Assembly (NCBI GenBank): GCA_963841845.1
Contig: CAWJEG010000013.1
Span: 1-64,000, forward strand
Origin: CAVVGZ01 sp963841845
Lineage (GTDB): Bacteria; Chloroflexota; Anaerolineae; Anaerolineales; Anaerolineaceae
Direction: 5' to 3'
DNA length: 64,000 bases
Within the stretch, counting starts at the first letter, position 1. Every line of letters starts with the position of its first letter. The notes below the pieces were generated by a model. It was given only the letters and a program-made list of their open reading frames with translations. It had not been told where the DNA came from and searched no databases. Below are positions 18,825 through 28,836 of this stretch, piece by piece. Made by a program: the position numbers and the translations under genes.

Positions 18825-19625
18825 ATGGGTGAGTTTTCACTGCTTTCTCTAAATACATTCGGAATACCCTTTTTTCTGAGCCTGGGCAGGCTAAAAAGGT
18901 TAGCCAGGCAGTTGGATCAGCTACCTGTGACAGCTATCTGCTTGCAGGAAGTCCAGCAGAATGAATATGCGCCCTTGATAAAAAATGGACTGACCACCTT
19001 CACAAACCACATTTATCAAAAACATACATATGCACCGGAGGGGGGATTGGCTGTATATTCCAGGCTGCCTGCAGTCCAATCCAATTTTGAAGTCTACCGG
19101 GACCGGGGCAGGATGTTCAGCATAGGTTTTGCTGATTGGGCGCTTTATAAGGGAATTCTCTCGGTTACATTTGATGTAAACGGGATGCCTGTTATTGTAA
19201 TGAATACCCACCTGAATGCCAACTATTCAGGTGTATGGCATCCTGCCAATCCATTGGCCCAGGTGGAGCTCAGCCAGGTTCGGCAGTTGAGCCAAGCGAT
19301 CGGTTCATCACCGGAAGAGAGCTTGATTATCATTTGCGGTGATATGAATTTTCCAAGAACTTCGTTTTTGTATGAAGAATTGGTTAAAGAGAACAATCTG
19401 ATAGATCCTCTCTTTGAGGATTTGCGTCCGACATACCGTCCATTCCCATTGGTCCCTTTAAAATGGAAAGTTCCCCTGGATTTTGTATTGATACGTAAGC
19501 CAGCCAACAGGCAGGTCCAGTTTGAGGCTGAAATCATTGAAATTGAGGATAAAGCAAAAAAATACCCGGTTCAACGTTTTCTGTCAGACCATAATGCATT
19601 AATGGTTAGTGTTAATTGGGAGTGA
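18825..19625 (+). CDS. Endonuclease/exonuclease/phosphatase (EEP) superfamily protein
   Basis: A 266-residue protein of the EEP/DNase I-like fold, a metal-dependent phosphodiester hydrolase. Motifs in order: LSLNTFG (Asn), ICLQEVQ (metal Glu), YSRLP, VMNTHLNA (His), IICGDMNFPRT (Asp/Asn) and FLSDHNALMV (Asp-His). All catalytic positions are present. There is no signal peptide, so it should be cytosolic. Substrate is unknown (nucleic acid, inositol phosphate or lipid head group are all possible in this family). ATG 18825 is preferred over TTG 18822, with AGGGA upstream. Confidence 0.85.
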   Translation: MGEFSLLSLNTFGIPFFLSLGRLKRLARQLDQLPVTAICLQEVQQNEYAPLIKNGLTTFTNHIYQKHTYAPEGGLAVYSRLPAVQSNFEVYRDRGRMFSIGFADWALYKGILSVTFDVNGMPVIVMNTHLNANYSGVWHPANPLAQVELSQVRQLSQAIGSSPEESLIIICGDMNFPRTSFLYEELVKENNLIDPLFEDLRPTYRPFPLVPLKWKVPLDFVLIRKPANRQVQFEAEIIEIEDKAKKYPVQRFLSDHNALMVSVNWE

Positions 19626-19725
19626 GAATTCTGTTGAGGTACAAAATAAGTAATTTGGCCCGGATTTTTAAAGAATCTGCGCATTTGTTGGATGTTCATT
19701 TTTATAATAGAGCCTAGGAGGAGAA

Positions 19726-20964
19726 ATGAATACAAAAAAGCAATTACGTTACATTCTAACCTTGATATTAATGTTAACAATTGTTTGGACAATTGGTGGT
19801 GCACAGGTTGTTGAAGCCAACAACTCGATCCCGGATGGAACACTGGCCAGCGGGGAGGTAATCGACAATGATGTTTTCACGACCGGCCAAATTGTCACCA
19901 TCGATGGCACGATCAATGGGGATGCATTTCTCGTGGGCAACCAGATTCTGATCAATGGCACAGTCAATGGCAGTTTATTCATCATTGGCCAGGCAGTTGA
20001 TGTAAAGGGCCAGGTCAACGGAACCACCTATGCTGCTGGTGTGCAATTCGATCTTGAACCAGAATCGATTTTACAGCGAAACCTGTATTTTATCGGTGTT
20101 TCATTATCAACTTTGCCCGGGTCAACAATTCAGCGTGATTTGATAACACTCTGTCTGGGGGCAGATCTCAAGGGTACCATAGCAGGCAATACACAGGCAA
20201 CTATCGGAATTCTTGAGTTAATCAAATTAATTGTCAATAGTATGGGAGGGGAGCTTACTGGTCCATTATCCAACCTACTTTCGAAAGGACCAGATTCTAT
20301 CGGGGCTGGGGTTAACCTGCTGGACATTCCAATCATTTTCTTGATGCAGGATCCGCCACCTGCAGGCGGCATTGATTCTGCCACTTTGACTGCCTGGCTG
20401 GTGGATGTAGCGCGTGATTTCGGCCTGCTGCTTATCCTTGGTGCGGTTGTCTACTGGATCTTTCGCAAACCACTTGACCGTACGACCCTGGCACTCCGAT
20501 CCCGCCCCTTAGCTGGACTGGGTTACGGTTTAATAGCACTGTTGATTGCCTCCAATATCTTCCTTGTCGGTATCCTTGTAGCGAGTTTGATCTTTGTTAT
20601 TGGATTTTGGCTTGGCAGCATTGGTCTTTGGAGTTTTGCCTTTGCATTTTGGGCTCTGTCATACTCTGCATTGTTTTTTTTCCTGGCAGCATTGTGGTTT
20701 CTTGTTGCATATGGAACAACTTTAATTGTCGCTAACCTGGTTGGCACCTGGCTATTCGGGAAATTCTTACCCAATACCGCAGTTCCGGGTTATGTCCCCC
20801 TGGCAATTGGTATATTGATTTATATCTTGCTGTGTTCCATCCCGATGCTTGGATGGGTAGTCGGTGTACTTGCCACCGCCTGGGGACTGGGTGCGTCATG
20901 GCTGGCTTACCGCAATTCCAAGGTGGTAACAAACCTACCTTCAGAATCTACAAATCTTACTTAA
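19726..20964 (+). CDS. Exported bactofilin-like (polymer-forming) protein with C-terminal membrane domain
   Basis: A 412-residue protein with a signal peptide (1-31, ILTLILMLTIVWTIGGAQ). Residues about 35-130 are short repeats with the pattern G-x-I/V-x-G-D/N-x-F/A (VTIDGTINGDAFLVGNQI, INGTVNGSLFIIGQ) typical of the right-handed beta-helix of bactofilins. A linker follows, then at least five membrane helices (about 225-245 and 260-395). Bactofilins are usually cytoplasmic scaffolds; here the signal peptide would place the helix outside. TAGGAGG lies just before the ATG. The gene is 14 bp from the next small membrane protein and probably co-transcribed with it. Confidence 0.75.
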   Translation: MNTKKQLRYILTLILMLTIVWTIGGAQVVEANNSIPDGTLASGEVIDNDVFTTGQIVTIDGTINGDAFLVGNQILINGTVNGSLFIIGQAVDVKGQVNGTTYAAGVQFDLEPESILQRNLYFIGVSLSTLPGSTIQRDLITLCLGADLKGTIAGNTQATIGILELIKLIVNSMGGELTGPLSNLLSKGPDSIGAGVNLLDIPIIFLMQDPPPAGGIDSATLTAWLVDVARDFGLLLILGAVVYWIFRKPLDRTTLALRSRPLAGLGYGLIALLIASNIFLVGILVASLIFVIGFWLGSIGLWSFAFAFWALSYSALFFFLAALWFLVAYGTTLIVANLVGTWLFGKFLPNTAVPGYVPLAIGILIYILLCSIPMLGWVVGVLATAWGLGASWLAYRNSKVVTNLPSESTNLT

Positions 20965-20978
20965 GGAGTACCTAATCA

Positions 20979-21402
20979 ATGGCTAAGAGAAGTACAAAGA
21001 CAAGTCCGAAAACTGGTGCAAAGACGAGTAACAGTCAGGCATCATCAAAAAAGAAACAAGTTGCGAAAAAGGAACGCGGTCCTTTACTTACCACTGCTTT
21101 GGTGATCATCGCTATCCAAGGTATTTTTGCTGCTTACCTATATTACACCCAGAACAATGCCGTCGAAGCCCAAAAACCCTTGATATATAGCGCTATGGTG
21201 TTGCATAATCTTGCTAATATTGCTGCCGCAATCGGAATATTCTACTGGAAAAAGTGGGGCCTTTATGTTTACGCAGCCTCTGCCTTGGTCTCTGTTGTGG
21301 CAGGCTTATTCTCAGGTGGTTCCCGGGGCATTGTGGTACATGATACTGCCGTTATTCATCCTGGGCTGGATAGTACGAGAAAAAAGACAGTACTTTACTT
21401 AG
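20979..21402 (+). CDS. Small membrane protein with Lys-rich N-terminus, one-base frameshift
   Basis: The N-terminal 40 residues are Lys/Ser/Thr-rich (TKTSPKTGAKTSNSQASSKK), followed by hydrophobic segments near 42-60, 72-88 and 92-110. In the first frame the end is unconvincing, whereas the next frame gives a proper last helix and tail (ALWYMILPLFILGWIVREKRQYFT). Removing one G from the GGGG at 21325-21328 joins them as GGSRALWYMIL..., a 140-residue protein. AAGGAG precedes the ATG. No family is recognised with confidence. It shares a transcript with the bactofilin-like gene. Confidence 0.65.
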
Positions 21403-21473
21403 CAGTCTGGTAGTACGTGTTGAAGAAATATAAACTAATATAATCTTTCGGAAGCCAATTTGCACTGGATAAT

Positions 21474-21501
21474 GGGCCAGCAGTAACGCTGGCTCATTGT
21501 T
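21474..21501 (+). terminator. Rho-independent terminator candidate
   Basis: GGGCCAGC (21474-21481) pairs with GCTGGCTC (21488-21495), including one G-T wobble, around a 6-nt loop, followed by ATTGTTT. It ends the bactofilin-like/small membrane protein unit. Confidence 0.6.
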
Positions 21502-21844
21502 TAGGAAGGAATATGGGAGGTTTTATATTTTCATGTATCGTTCATACAAGGATTATCGATTGATGCGGTATGATAATAATTTGTATATCCAGGCCAAAAA
21601 ATCCGTCTGCAGACAAAGTTGGTATTGCCATCTTTAGTTATTCACAGGTTCATTCCATTTAATTATGCAGTAATGGTTAATTTTGGACTTTCAATTACTA
21701 ATTGAATTGGATAACAAAAAAGAAATTCGACGCAATGATTTAAATTTGGGGAACATTTCAAGCGTCACTTTCGTTTTATAAAGAGCTGACTTGATCTGTG
21801 GTGAATAAGTTGGCATAAAATTTGAGCTCAATGGAGAGAGTAAA
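21502..21844. other. Intergenic, no gene seen
   Basis: This AT-rich 340-bp region upstream of the META lipoprotein has no supported ORF. The ribosome site GGAGAG lies at its right end. No promoter pair stood out. Confidence 0.4.
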
Positions 21845-23104
21845 ATGAATGCAAAAAAATATATTATGACAGCTAGTTTGGTATTCACCGCGATCCTGGC
21901 AGCATGCAGTCCTGGCAGCACCGCAACCAATCCTTTGGAAGACACGAGCTGGATATTGACAAATTTAAACGGTCAACCGGTTTTACCTGACGTACAGACC
22001 ACGGCAAATTTCACGACTGAACGGATCGATGGCACGGATGGCTGCAATAATTACAGCGGCTCGTATACCGTTAAGGGAAATAAAATCAGCATTAATGACG
22101 ATATGGTCTCGACGATGATGGCTTGCGAGGAGGCCGTTATGCAGCAAGCAGCCGCATATAATTCGGCATTGATCTTGGCTGATACCTTTAAAATCGAAGG
22201 CCAGCAATTGACATTGCAGGATAAAAGCGGCAATAAGTTGGCTGTTTTCACTGCCCAGGCAACTGGATTGGGTGGTACGTCATGGCTGGTAACGGGTTAT
22301 AACAATGGCAAACAAGCCGTTGTAAGTCCTATTCTTGGTTCGGAACTAACTGCTATATTTTCTGAAGACGGTCAACTCAGCGGCTTTGCAGGGTGCAATA
22401 ACTTCACCGCCGGGTATGAGGTGACCGGAAAGGAAATTAAAATAGGCCCGGCTGCATCCACCCGTAAAATGTGTGCCGATCCGGAGGGGGTTATGGATCA
22501 GGAAATGCAGTATTTACAAGCATTAGAAACAGCCGCTGTTTACAGCCGCGATGGCAATCAACTGCAACTGCGCACAGCTGAGGATGAACTGGCAGTTATG
22601 TTTGTAAGTTCCGATGCAGGGTCCACACAATCTGAACCGGTATCGCAGGCAAGTGCATCGTTCCTGCAGGCGTTACCGAATGCTGAATATCCCCTTGAGG
22701 GTATCGGTTCTGGAACTGTTCTCATGAAAAACGGTATGTTCGAAGAGCCGGCTGCTCCGGGTTCTGCTACGGTAACCAGTGTTCAACTTGGAGAGGAGCA
22801 GGCGGTTGGGGACGTGAATGATGATGAGGTTGATGATGCAGCAGTATTATTAGTTGTTGACCCGGGGGGTTCTGGCACGTTTTCCTATCTCGGGTTGGTT
22901 ATCAATGAAAATGGAAATGCCAAACCAATTGGCTCTGTTATTCTGGGAGACCGAATTATTATAAAATCATTGGCAATTGATTCTGGCAATGTAGTGGTAA
23001 ATATGCTCGATCGTAAGCCTGATGAACCAATGAGCGCAGAACCAACACAAGAAGTAACCCGTACATTCAAATTGCTAGGCGACAAGGTCGTGGAAGTGGA
23101 ATAA
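21845..23104 (+). CDS. Lipoprotein with two META domains
   Basis: A 419-residue lipoprotein: signal helix and lipobox ILAAC (Cys21). Two META domains (HslJ-like) follow at about 30-140 (TSWILTNLNGQPV...DGCNNYSGSY...MVSTMMACEE) and 143-255 (TSWLVTGYNNGKQ...GCNNFTAGYEV...RKMCAD), each with the conserved GCNN and M-A/M-C-Cys region. A third domain (about 270-419) holds NDDEVDDAAVLLVVDPGGSGTF-type sequence and is not recognised. META proteins are often linked to heat or antibiotic stress. ATG 21845 follows GGAGAG. It appears to be a single-gene unit. Confidence 0.85.
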   Translation: MNAKKYIMTASLVFTAILAACSPGSTATNPLEDTSWILTNLNGQPVLPDVQTTANFTTERIDGTDGCNNYSGSYTVKGNKISINDDMVSTMMACEEAVMQQAAAYNSALILADTFKIEGQQLTLQDKSGNKLAVFTAQATGLGGTSWLVTGYNNGKQAVVSPILGSELTAIFSEDGQLSGFAGCNNFTAGYEVTGKEIKIGPAASTRKMCADPEGVMDQEMQYLQALETAAVYSRDGNQLQLRTAEDELAVMFVSSDAGSTQSEPVSQASASFLQALPNAEYPLEGIGSGTVLMKNGMFEEPAAPGSATVTSVQLGEEQAVGDVNDDEVDDAAVLLVVDPGGSGTFSYLGLVINENGNAKPIGSVILGDRIIIKSLAIDSGNVVVNMLDRKPDEPMSAEPTQEVTRTFKLLGDKVVEVE

Positions 23105-23552
23105 AACAGCAACCAAGTCTTACATGCGACCGGTAATCCCCCCTCTAAGGGGAAGTTTTAGGTGCTGCTAATCCCGGGTATAACAAGGCGAATCTTGCAG
23201 CAATGATTGCCACCAGCCTTTGTGGCAATTAAATACCGGATTTGCCTATAGCAAGAATTGTGTAAACAATTCTGCGATACCTGGGTACCTGTGGTTTGGC
23301 GTTTATAAATGCAGTACAGTCATCAATGAGATTTGGATGATTTGCAGATTAGGGAATAATCCTGCGTGGACAATCCTATGATTTAGATATACAGATGTCA
23401 ATTTCATCTATTCAATTCCACAAATACATCTGGTCTGTATCTAACTAATCTGGAAATCCGTCAACATCTCCTATAATTTATGGTATGTTATAATTTTCTG
23501 ATAACTGGTATGGAAACCAGGGGATATATATTTTTAACTTAAGGAGCTGCTA
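23105..23552. other. Intergenic region before the mre operon
   Basis: This 448-bp region separates the META lipoprotein from mreB. It holds a short hairpin CCCCT-CTA-AGGGG at 23140-23152 (possible weak terminator, followed by AAGTTTTA) and, near its right end, two TATAAT hexamers (23472-23477 and 23489-23494). No ORF is supported. Confidence 0.45.
23472..23494 (+). promoter_or_regulatory. Candidate -10 elements for the mreB operon
   Basis: Two exact TATAAT hexamers lie 59-81 bp before the mreB start. Neither has a good TTGACA-like -35 at 16-18 bp, so assignment rests on the -10 and position alone. Confidence 0.35.
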
Positions 23553-24614
23553 TTGGCATTCAATCCCTTTAATTGGTTGATGGGATTGCTTTCCCTGGAT
23601 ATAGGAATTGACCTTGGCACAGCCAATACACTGGTTTATGTGCGGGGTAAAGGAATTGTGATCAATGAGCCCTCGTGGGTTGCTGTTGAAAAAAGAACCA
23701 GGAAACCTCTGGCAATTGGGACTCAAGCCAGAGAAATGGTCGGGAGGACTCCTGCTAATATAGTTGCCGTGCGGCCTCTCAAAGATGGCGTCATCTCGGA
23801 ATTCGAGATTACCCAGGCGATGCTTGGATATTTCATCGGGAAGGCTCACCAACAAACGATTGTCCCCATGCCTCGTCCCAGGGTTGTGGTTGGTATTCCC
23901 TCTGGTGCCACCGAGGTTGAGAAGAGAGCGGTTTATGACGCAGCCATGACGGCAGGTGCAAGAGAGACCTTTCTTATTGAAGAACCGTTAGCAGCCGCTC
24001 TGGGTGCCGGCTTGCCATTCTCCGATGTGGTTGGGACCATGATTGTTGATATTGGTGGAGGCACAACCGAACTGGCAGTTTTATCAATGGGTGGGATTAT
24101 TGTGTCGCGCTCCTTGAGGGTTGCCGGTGATGAATTAGACCAGGATATTAAAAACTATATACGCAACAAGTACAATCTTTTCATAGGGGACCGCATGGCA
24201 GAAAAAGTGAAGATAGCCATAGGATCTGCTTACCCAATGCAGGTTGAAAAGACATACCTTGTGCGTGGGAGAAATCTGGTAACAGGCTTGCCGGAATCTA
24301 TCGAGATATCATCTGTTGAAATCCGGGAAGCAATTGCCGGATCGGTTCAGGTTATCATTGATACTGTAAAAGATGCCCTTGATGAGGTCCCTCCGGACAC
24401 CGGAGCAGACTTATTGGACAGCGGCATATGTCTCACTGGTGGCAGTTCCCTCCTGCAGGGTCTTGTGGCAAGGTTATCCGACTTTCTGAATTTGCGTGTA
24501 TGGCTGGCCGATGACCCTCTTACCTGTGTTGCCCGGGGTGCAGGAATGGTTCTGGAGGACCTGGATAAATATAGGTCCAGCCTTGTTGGTCTTGAAAGAA
24601 TCGGAACGCGTTGA
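23553..24614 (+). CDS. mreB: Rod-shape-determining protein MreB
   Basis: Bacterial actin that polymerises under the membrane and guides lateral cell-wall synthesis. The 353 residues show the actin-fold phosphate loops (DIGIDLGTANTLVYV, VDIGGGTTELAVLS), NEPSWVAVEK, EEPLAAALGAG and a C-terminal LTGGSSLLQGL. Length is slightly above the usual 335-345. The start is TTG at 23553, supported by AAGGAG 8 bp upstream; no in-frame ATG fits better. It is the first gene of the run mreB-mreC-mreD-mrdA-minC-minD-minE-rodA. Confidence 0.96.
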   Translation: MAFNPFNWLMGLLSLDIGIDLGTANTLVYVRGKGIVINEPSWVAVEKRTRKPLAIGTQAREMVGRTPANIVAVRPLKDGVISEFEITQAMLGYFIGKAHQQTIVPMPRPRVVVGIPSGATEVEKRAVYDAAMTAGARETFLIEEPLAAALGAGLPFSDVVGTMIVDIGGGTTELAVLSMGGIIVSRSLRVAGDELDQDIKNYIRNKYNLFIGDRMAEKVKIAIGSAYPMQVEKTYLVRGRNLVTGLPESIEISSVEIREAIAGSVQVIIDTVKDALDEVPPDTGADLLDSGICLTGGSSLLQGLVARLSDFLNLRVWLADDPLTCVARGAGMVLEDLDKYRSSLVGLERIGTR

Positions 24615-24665
24615 TTTGCGCGGGAAGAACCTGCTGAAGATCCAGATGCGTTTATTGTTAATTAA

Positions 24666-25512
24666 ATGAATACCCCTTCTTCCAATACATGGCAGCTTGT
24701 TATACTCTTTATCATTACAGCGGGGTTGATGGTACTGGCATTAAGTGGATATTTGAATCCAGTTATCAGTGCCGGGTTAAATCCCATCCTTACCGTACAG
24801 GGATGGCTTTCTACCCGTTACACCACCCTGTATGAATTTGTAACAATTCCGCGTGATTCCACCACACTCCGACTGCGAAATGATGAATTGGAAAACCAGG
24901 TTGCTTCTCTACAATCGCAGGTCATCCAATTACAACAACAGCTTAGAGAAGCTGAAACATTATATTCACTGCTGAACTTTGCCAGGCGGGCACCGCAAAA
25001 CCAATATGTTGCCGCGTCTGATCATCGGCCGTGATCCAAGCCCTTTCTTGCATTACCTTATTATTGATCATGGATCAGACGATGGTTTGAGACATGGGAT
25101 GCCTGTTGTAACTCAACAAGGATTGGTCGGAAGGGTGGCTGCTGTAACAGCCAGTGCGGCTCGTGTTCAGATGATTACGGATCCAGGTTCAGCTGTAAAT
25201 GTATATTTGCAATCCAATGAGACAAACCTGATTTTACGTGGTTCCCTGACCGGGGAGCTTGAACTTAATTTGATACCACAGGATTTGGAGATACCCCAAG
25301 GTGATATTGTGCTCACTTCGGGAATAGGTGGAAATTATCCCCCCGATATTTTGATCGGTCAGGTAGTCAGCCTGCTTACCCAGGAGACCGATCTTTTTCA
25401 AACAGCGACGGTGCAACCGGCAATCGATTATTCAACCTTGCAAGCCGTGCTTGTTATTGTGAATTATCGACCAATTGATATCGAACCCCTGATTCCTACC
25501 ATTGTTCCTTAA
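24666..25512 (+). CDS. mreC: Rod-shape-determining protein MreC, one-base frameshift
   Basis: Bitopic membrane protein that links MreB to the wall-synthesis enzymes. The N-terminal part has the single membrane helix (LVILFIITAGLMVLALSGYL, about 10-29) and a coiled coil (RNDELENQVASLQSQVIQLQ). The rest, in the next frame, is the extracytoplasmic beta domain with DHGSDDGLRHGMPVVTQQGLVG, MITDPGSAVNV and LTSGIGGNYPPDILIGQV (each typical of MreC). Removing one base near 25018 gives ...YVAALIIGRDPSPF and 281 residues, normal for the family. An intact copy is expected, because the flanking mreB, mreD and mrdA are intact. Confidence 0.9.
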
Positions 25513-25518
25513 TTTCTG

Positions 25519-26022
25519 ATGGCAAACCTGATCGCATTTCCAATATTAATTGTCTTGATGATTCTCCAATCATCAGTGATTAGCCGGATCCAGTTATTAA
25601 ATGGAAACGCAGATATCATGATGGTCGCGGTAATTACCTGGGGATTTCAGGATAGAGTAGAAAACCAGTGGCTGTGGGCAGTAGTTGCGGGGTTATTAGT
25701 CAGTTTTACATCTGCAGTTCCTTTTTTTATTCCATTAATCACATACTTATTGGTTACCTGGATGGTTAGAATTCTGAAAGGTAGAATCTGGCAGCTGCCG
25801 ATCATGTCCTTATTGTTGATCACAATTATTGGCACAACGATCCTGCACATCTTATCCTTGATTGCTCTCCGGTTTTCTGGTGTAGATCTGGTGTTCAGCG
25901 AGGTAATCCAGGTTATATTATTGCCCAGTATCTTCCTCAACCTGATTTTCGCCATTCCATTATATTGGTTCATGAAAGATTTTTCAAAATGGGTATATCC
26001 CTTAAAGGTAGATTATGAATAA
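25519..26022 (+). CDS. mreD: Rod-shape-determining protein MreD
   Basis: A 167-residue integral membrane protein with five to six helices that completes the MreBCD complex. Hydrophobic segments cover most of the chain (FPILIVLMILQSSVI, WLWAVVAGLLVSFTS, IMSLLLITIIGTTILHILSL). Sequence conservation in MreD is low; the call rests on size, topology and position between mreC and mrdA. It starts 6 bp after mreC and overlaps mrdA by 8 bp. Confidence 0.88.
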   Translation: MANLIAFPILIVLMILQSSVISRIQLLNGNADIMMVAVITWGFQDRVENQWLWAVVAGLLVSFTSAVPFFIPLITYLLVTWMVRILKGRIWQLPIMSLLLITIIGTTILHILSLIALRFSGVDLVFSEVIQVILLPSIFLNLIFAIPLYWFMKDFSKWVYPLKVDYE

Positions 26023-28084
26023 ACAGGACATCTTCAAAGAAGGTTTGGAACACAAACGAATCATATTTTTCTATGCAGCGATCGCTATCGCTTTTGGCTA
26101 TATCATCTATCGCCTGTTTATGATCCAGATTATTCAAAGTAATGAATATCTTGAAAGAGCTGAGGATAACCGAACAACAACGATCAGTTTACCGACCTTG
26201 CGCGGAAATATCTACGATAGAAATGGTGAGGTTCTTGCCAGCAATGCTTCATCCTTTAATGTAACGATCACTCCTGCATTATTACCCACTGATCCTGGAG
26301 CGATAGAAGGAATATATAGGGCGTTAAGTCAGATTGTCGATATCCCGGTTAATAATGGCGAGACCAATGATGAAACAGTAAGGCTTTTTAAGCCCTGCGA
26401 AACCGATCTCGGAATCACCCAAATCGTATTTATTGCCGATACAAATGCGCCTTTTTCGCCGGTAAAGATCAAATGCGACGTTTCTCAGGAGACGGCAATG
26501 ATTATCCAGGAAAAGAGTGCAGATTGGCCTGGTGTAGATATTGAGGTTCAAGCTGTGAGGGATTATCCAACAGGGGAAATGACATCGGAAATCATTGGTT
26601 TTTTGGGACCAATTCCGGCAACCCTTGAAGAGGAATACCGGGCACAAGGCTTTATTCCTGATCGTGATAAGGTTGGTTATGCTGGAGTGGAATTTACCGA
26701 GCAGGAAATATTAAGTGGATTCAATGGCGAACGCACTGTTGAGGTTGACGTTGCTGGCCAGGAAATCCGCGATCTGGTTTCGCCGAAAGAACCGGTTTTG
26801 GGAAATGATATATACCTGACAATTGATACAAGGCTGCAATCCGCAGCGAAGGCAGCACTTACAACGGAAATGAGCGGATGGAATGCGTATTTCAATGAAA
26901 TACGCATGAATAATGGCGTAGTAATAGCTATGAATCCAAAAACAGGTGAAATCCTTTCGTTGGTTTCTTTCCCAACTTTTGAAAATAATCGAATGGCCCG
27001 CGTGATCCCAGGATACTATTATACCCAGCTGGCTGAAGATCCGACTCGTCCATTATTTAATAAAGCAATTTCTGCCGAAGTCCCGCCAGGATCTGTATAT
27101 AAAATGGCAGCAGCAATCGGATTCCTCAATGAAGAGGTGGTTACACCTGAGCAAACCATTTTTGATCCTGGTAAGATAACCATTTTGCAAAAATTCACCC
27201 CCAATGATCCAGGAGTCCCACAGGATTATGTCTGCTATGACGAATTTGGGCACGGTGATGTAGACTGGCTGCATGCTGTACAACTTTCCTGTGATGTATA
27301 TTTTTATAAGGTGAGCGGTGGCTATGGCACCGAAGTTCCTCAGGGATTAGGGGTGTGGTATATGGCAGAGTATGCCCGAGCCTTGGGATATGGGCAGAGT
27401 ACAGGGATAGAACTTCCCGGGGAAGCAACTGGCCTTGTCCCGGATCCGAACTGGAAGAGACGAAATCAGGGTGAGAACTGGGCGACTGGTGATACCTATA
27501 TTGCTTCGATGGGGCAGGGATTTGTACTGTCCACGCCATTACAGGTACTCGTATCGATCGGTATCCTGGCAAATGACGGAAAATATATGCAGCCTACCCT
27601 CATCCATCATGTTACCGATGCAGATGGCAACATGATCAGTGAATTTGAGCCAAAGCAGAAATGGGATATCACGAAAGATGCCTTGATCACGGATTATGAT
27701 GAGAACCAGCTCCCGACCGGAGAAATGAGGATCGTTGAGCCTTGGGTTGTGGAAATGGCTCAACAGGGAATGCGTATGGTGGTTGAACCAGGCGGTACCG
27801 CCGAGACGCCTTTTGCGGGAATGGAAATTCCATCGGCAGGCAAAACAGGCACTGCCGAATACTGCGATAATGTTGCGCAGGCTAACAACCGCTGCCAACC
27901 AGGAAACTGGCCGACTCACTCCTGGTATGTTGGTTATGCTCCGTATGATAATCCTGAAATTGCAGTGGTGGCATTTGTTTATAACGGGGGTGAAGGTGCC
28001 AGTGTCGCCGCTCCGATTGTCCGCCGGGTGATGGATGCGTATTTTGAATTGAAAGAAATAGATACTACGGCAACTGGTCAGTAA
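26015..28084 (+). CDS. mrdA: Penicillin-binding protein 2 (peptidoglycan transpeptidase)
   Basis: Class B penicillin-binding protein that cross-links wall peptides during elongation, partner of RodA. One N-terminal membrane helix (about 15-37) is followed by the PBP dimerisation domain (about 60-240) and the transpeptidase domain (about 265-680). The catalytic motifs are intact: SVYK (Ser360, Lys363), SCD (425-427, the SxN/SxD motif) and KTGT (610-613). Several Cys (VCYDEF, LSCDVYF, EYCDNVAQ) may be structural. Length 689 is within range. It overlaps mreD by 8 bp and is followed by minC at 66 bp. Confidence 0.95.
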   Translation: MNKQDIFKEGLEHKRIIFFYAAIAIAFGYIIYRLFMIQIIQSNEYLERAEDNRTTTISLPTLRGNIYDRNGEVLASNASSFNVTITPALLPTDPGAIEGIYRALSQIVDIPVNNGETNDETVRLFKPCETDLGITQIVFIADTNAPFSPVKIKCDVSQETAMIIQEKSADWPGVDIEVQAVRDYPTGEMTSEIIGFLGPIPATLEEEYRAQGFIPDRDKVGYAGVEFTEQEILSGFNGERTVEVDVAGQEIRDLVSPKEPVLGNDIYLTIDTRLQSAAKAALTTEMSGWNAYFNEIRMNNGVVIAMNPKTGEILSLVSFPTFENNRMARVIPGYYYTQLAEDPTRPLFNKAISAEVPPGSVYKMAAAIGFLNEEVVTPEQTIFDPGKITILQKFTPNDPGVPQDYVCYDEFGHGDVDWLHAVQLSCDVYFYKVSGGYGTEVPQGLGVWYMAEYARALGYGQSTGIELPGEATGLVPDPNWKRRNQGENWATGDTYIASMGQGFVLSTPLQVLVSIGILANDGKYMQPTLIHHVTDADGNMISEFEPKQKWDITKDALITDYDENQLPTGEMRIVEPWVVEMAQQGMRMVVEPGGTAETPFAGMEIPSAGKTGTAEYCDNVAQANNRCQPGNWPTHSWYVGYAPYDNPEIAVVAFVYNGGEGASVAAPIVRRVMDAYFELKEIDTTATGQ

Positions 28085-28150
28085 TTCTGGTTGGATTAAG
28101 AAGGGCTGATATAATTTGAAGGTTATTACCGGTGTAAATGAGAAATATGA

Positions 28151-28828
28151 ATGGATATAAAAACAGATAGCAAGATAAAAATTAAAGGTTATCAGGATGG
28201 GTTGATCATCACTACAAACCATCAGGAATGGAAGGATTGCCAGGAAGAGATAATAAGCCAGATTTGTGAGAAGGAAAATTTCTTCCGCGGGGGGAGAATC
28301 ACCCTTGATCTGGGTAATTTGACTGTCCATGCTGCTGAGATGGGGTCGATCCGGGATAAACTTTCCGATAAAGGTGTCACGCTGTGGTCGGTTTTCAGCA
28401 ATTCCCCGACGACGATAAAAACCGCTCAAATGTTAGGTCTTGATACGCCCTTACATCCGGGGAAATCGAATCCTCGTGATCGAAAACTATCTCCCTCCGT
28501 AATCGGAGATTCTGCCTTGTTGATCCAAAGGACAATAAGATCTGGTATATGTATTCAGTCTGATGACAGTATTGTTATACTGGGTGATGTAAATCCTGGG
28601 GCTGAGCTTATATCTGGTAAGAGTATCCTTATATGGGGGCGGTTGCGGGGAGCTGTACAAGCTGGACTTTCTGGAGGAACGGAGAGTGTAATATGTGCCA
28701 TGGAATTAACGCCAACATTGCTGCGTATAGGTGAAGCAATTGCAGATTTACCGGCGAAAATTAAGAAATCTAAACCATATATTGCAATTTTAAAAGACGG
28801 GGTTATCCATTTTGAACCCTGGGACTGA
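28151..28828 (+). CDS. minC: Septum site-determining protein MinC
   Basis: Division inhibitor that blocks FtsZ assembly away from midcell when recruited by MinD. The C-terminal dimer domain is clear (about 115-205): IRSGICIQSDDSIVILGDVNPGAELISG in parts, IWGRLRGAVQAG and LTPTLLRIGE. The N-terminal domain (1-100) is divergent, as is usual. The length of 225 is typical. It is 8 bp upstream of minD, so the two are co-translated. Confidence 0.93.
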   Translation: MDIKTDSKIKIKGYQDGLIITTNHQEWKDCQEEIISQICEKENFFRGGRITLDLGNLTVHAAEMGSIRDKLSDKGVTLWSVFSNSPTTIKTAQMLGLDTPLHPGKSNPRDRKLSPSVIGDSALLIQRTIRSGICIQSDDSIVILGDVNPGAELISGKSILIWGRLRGAVQAGLSGGTESVICAMELTPTLLRIGEAIADLPAKIKKSKPYIAILKDGVIHFEPWD

Positions 28829-28836
28829 GGAGATCA

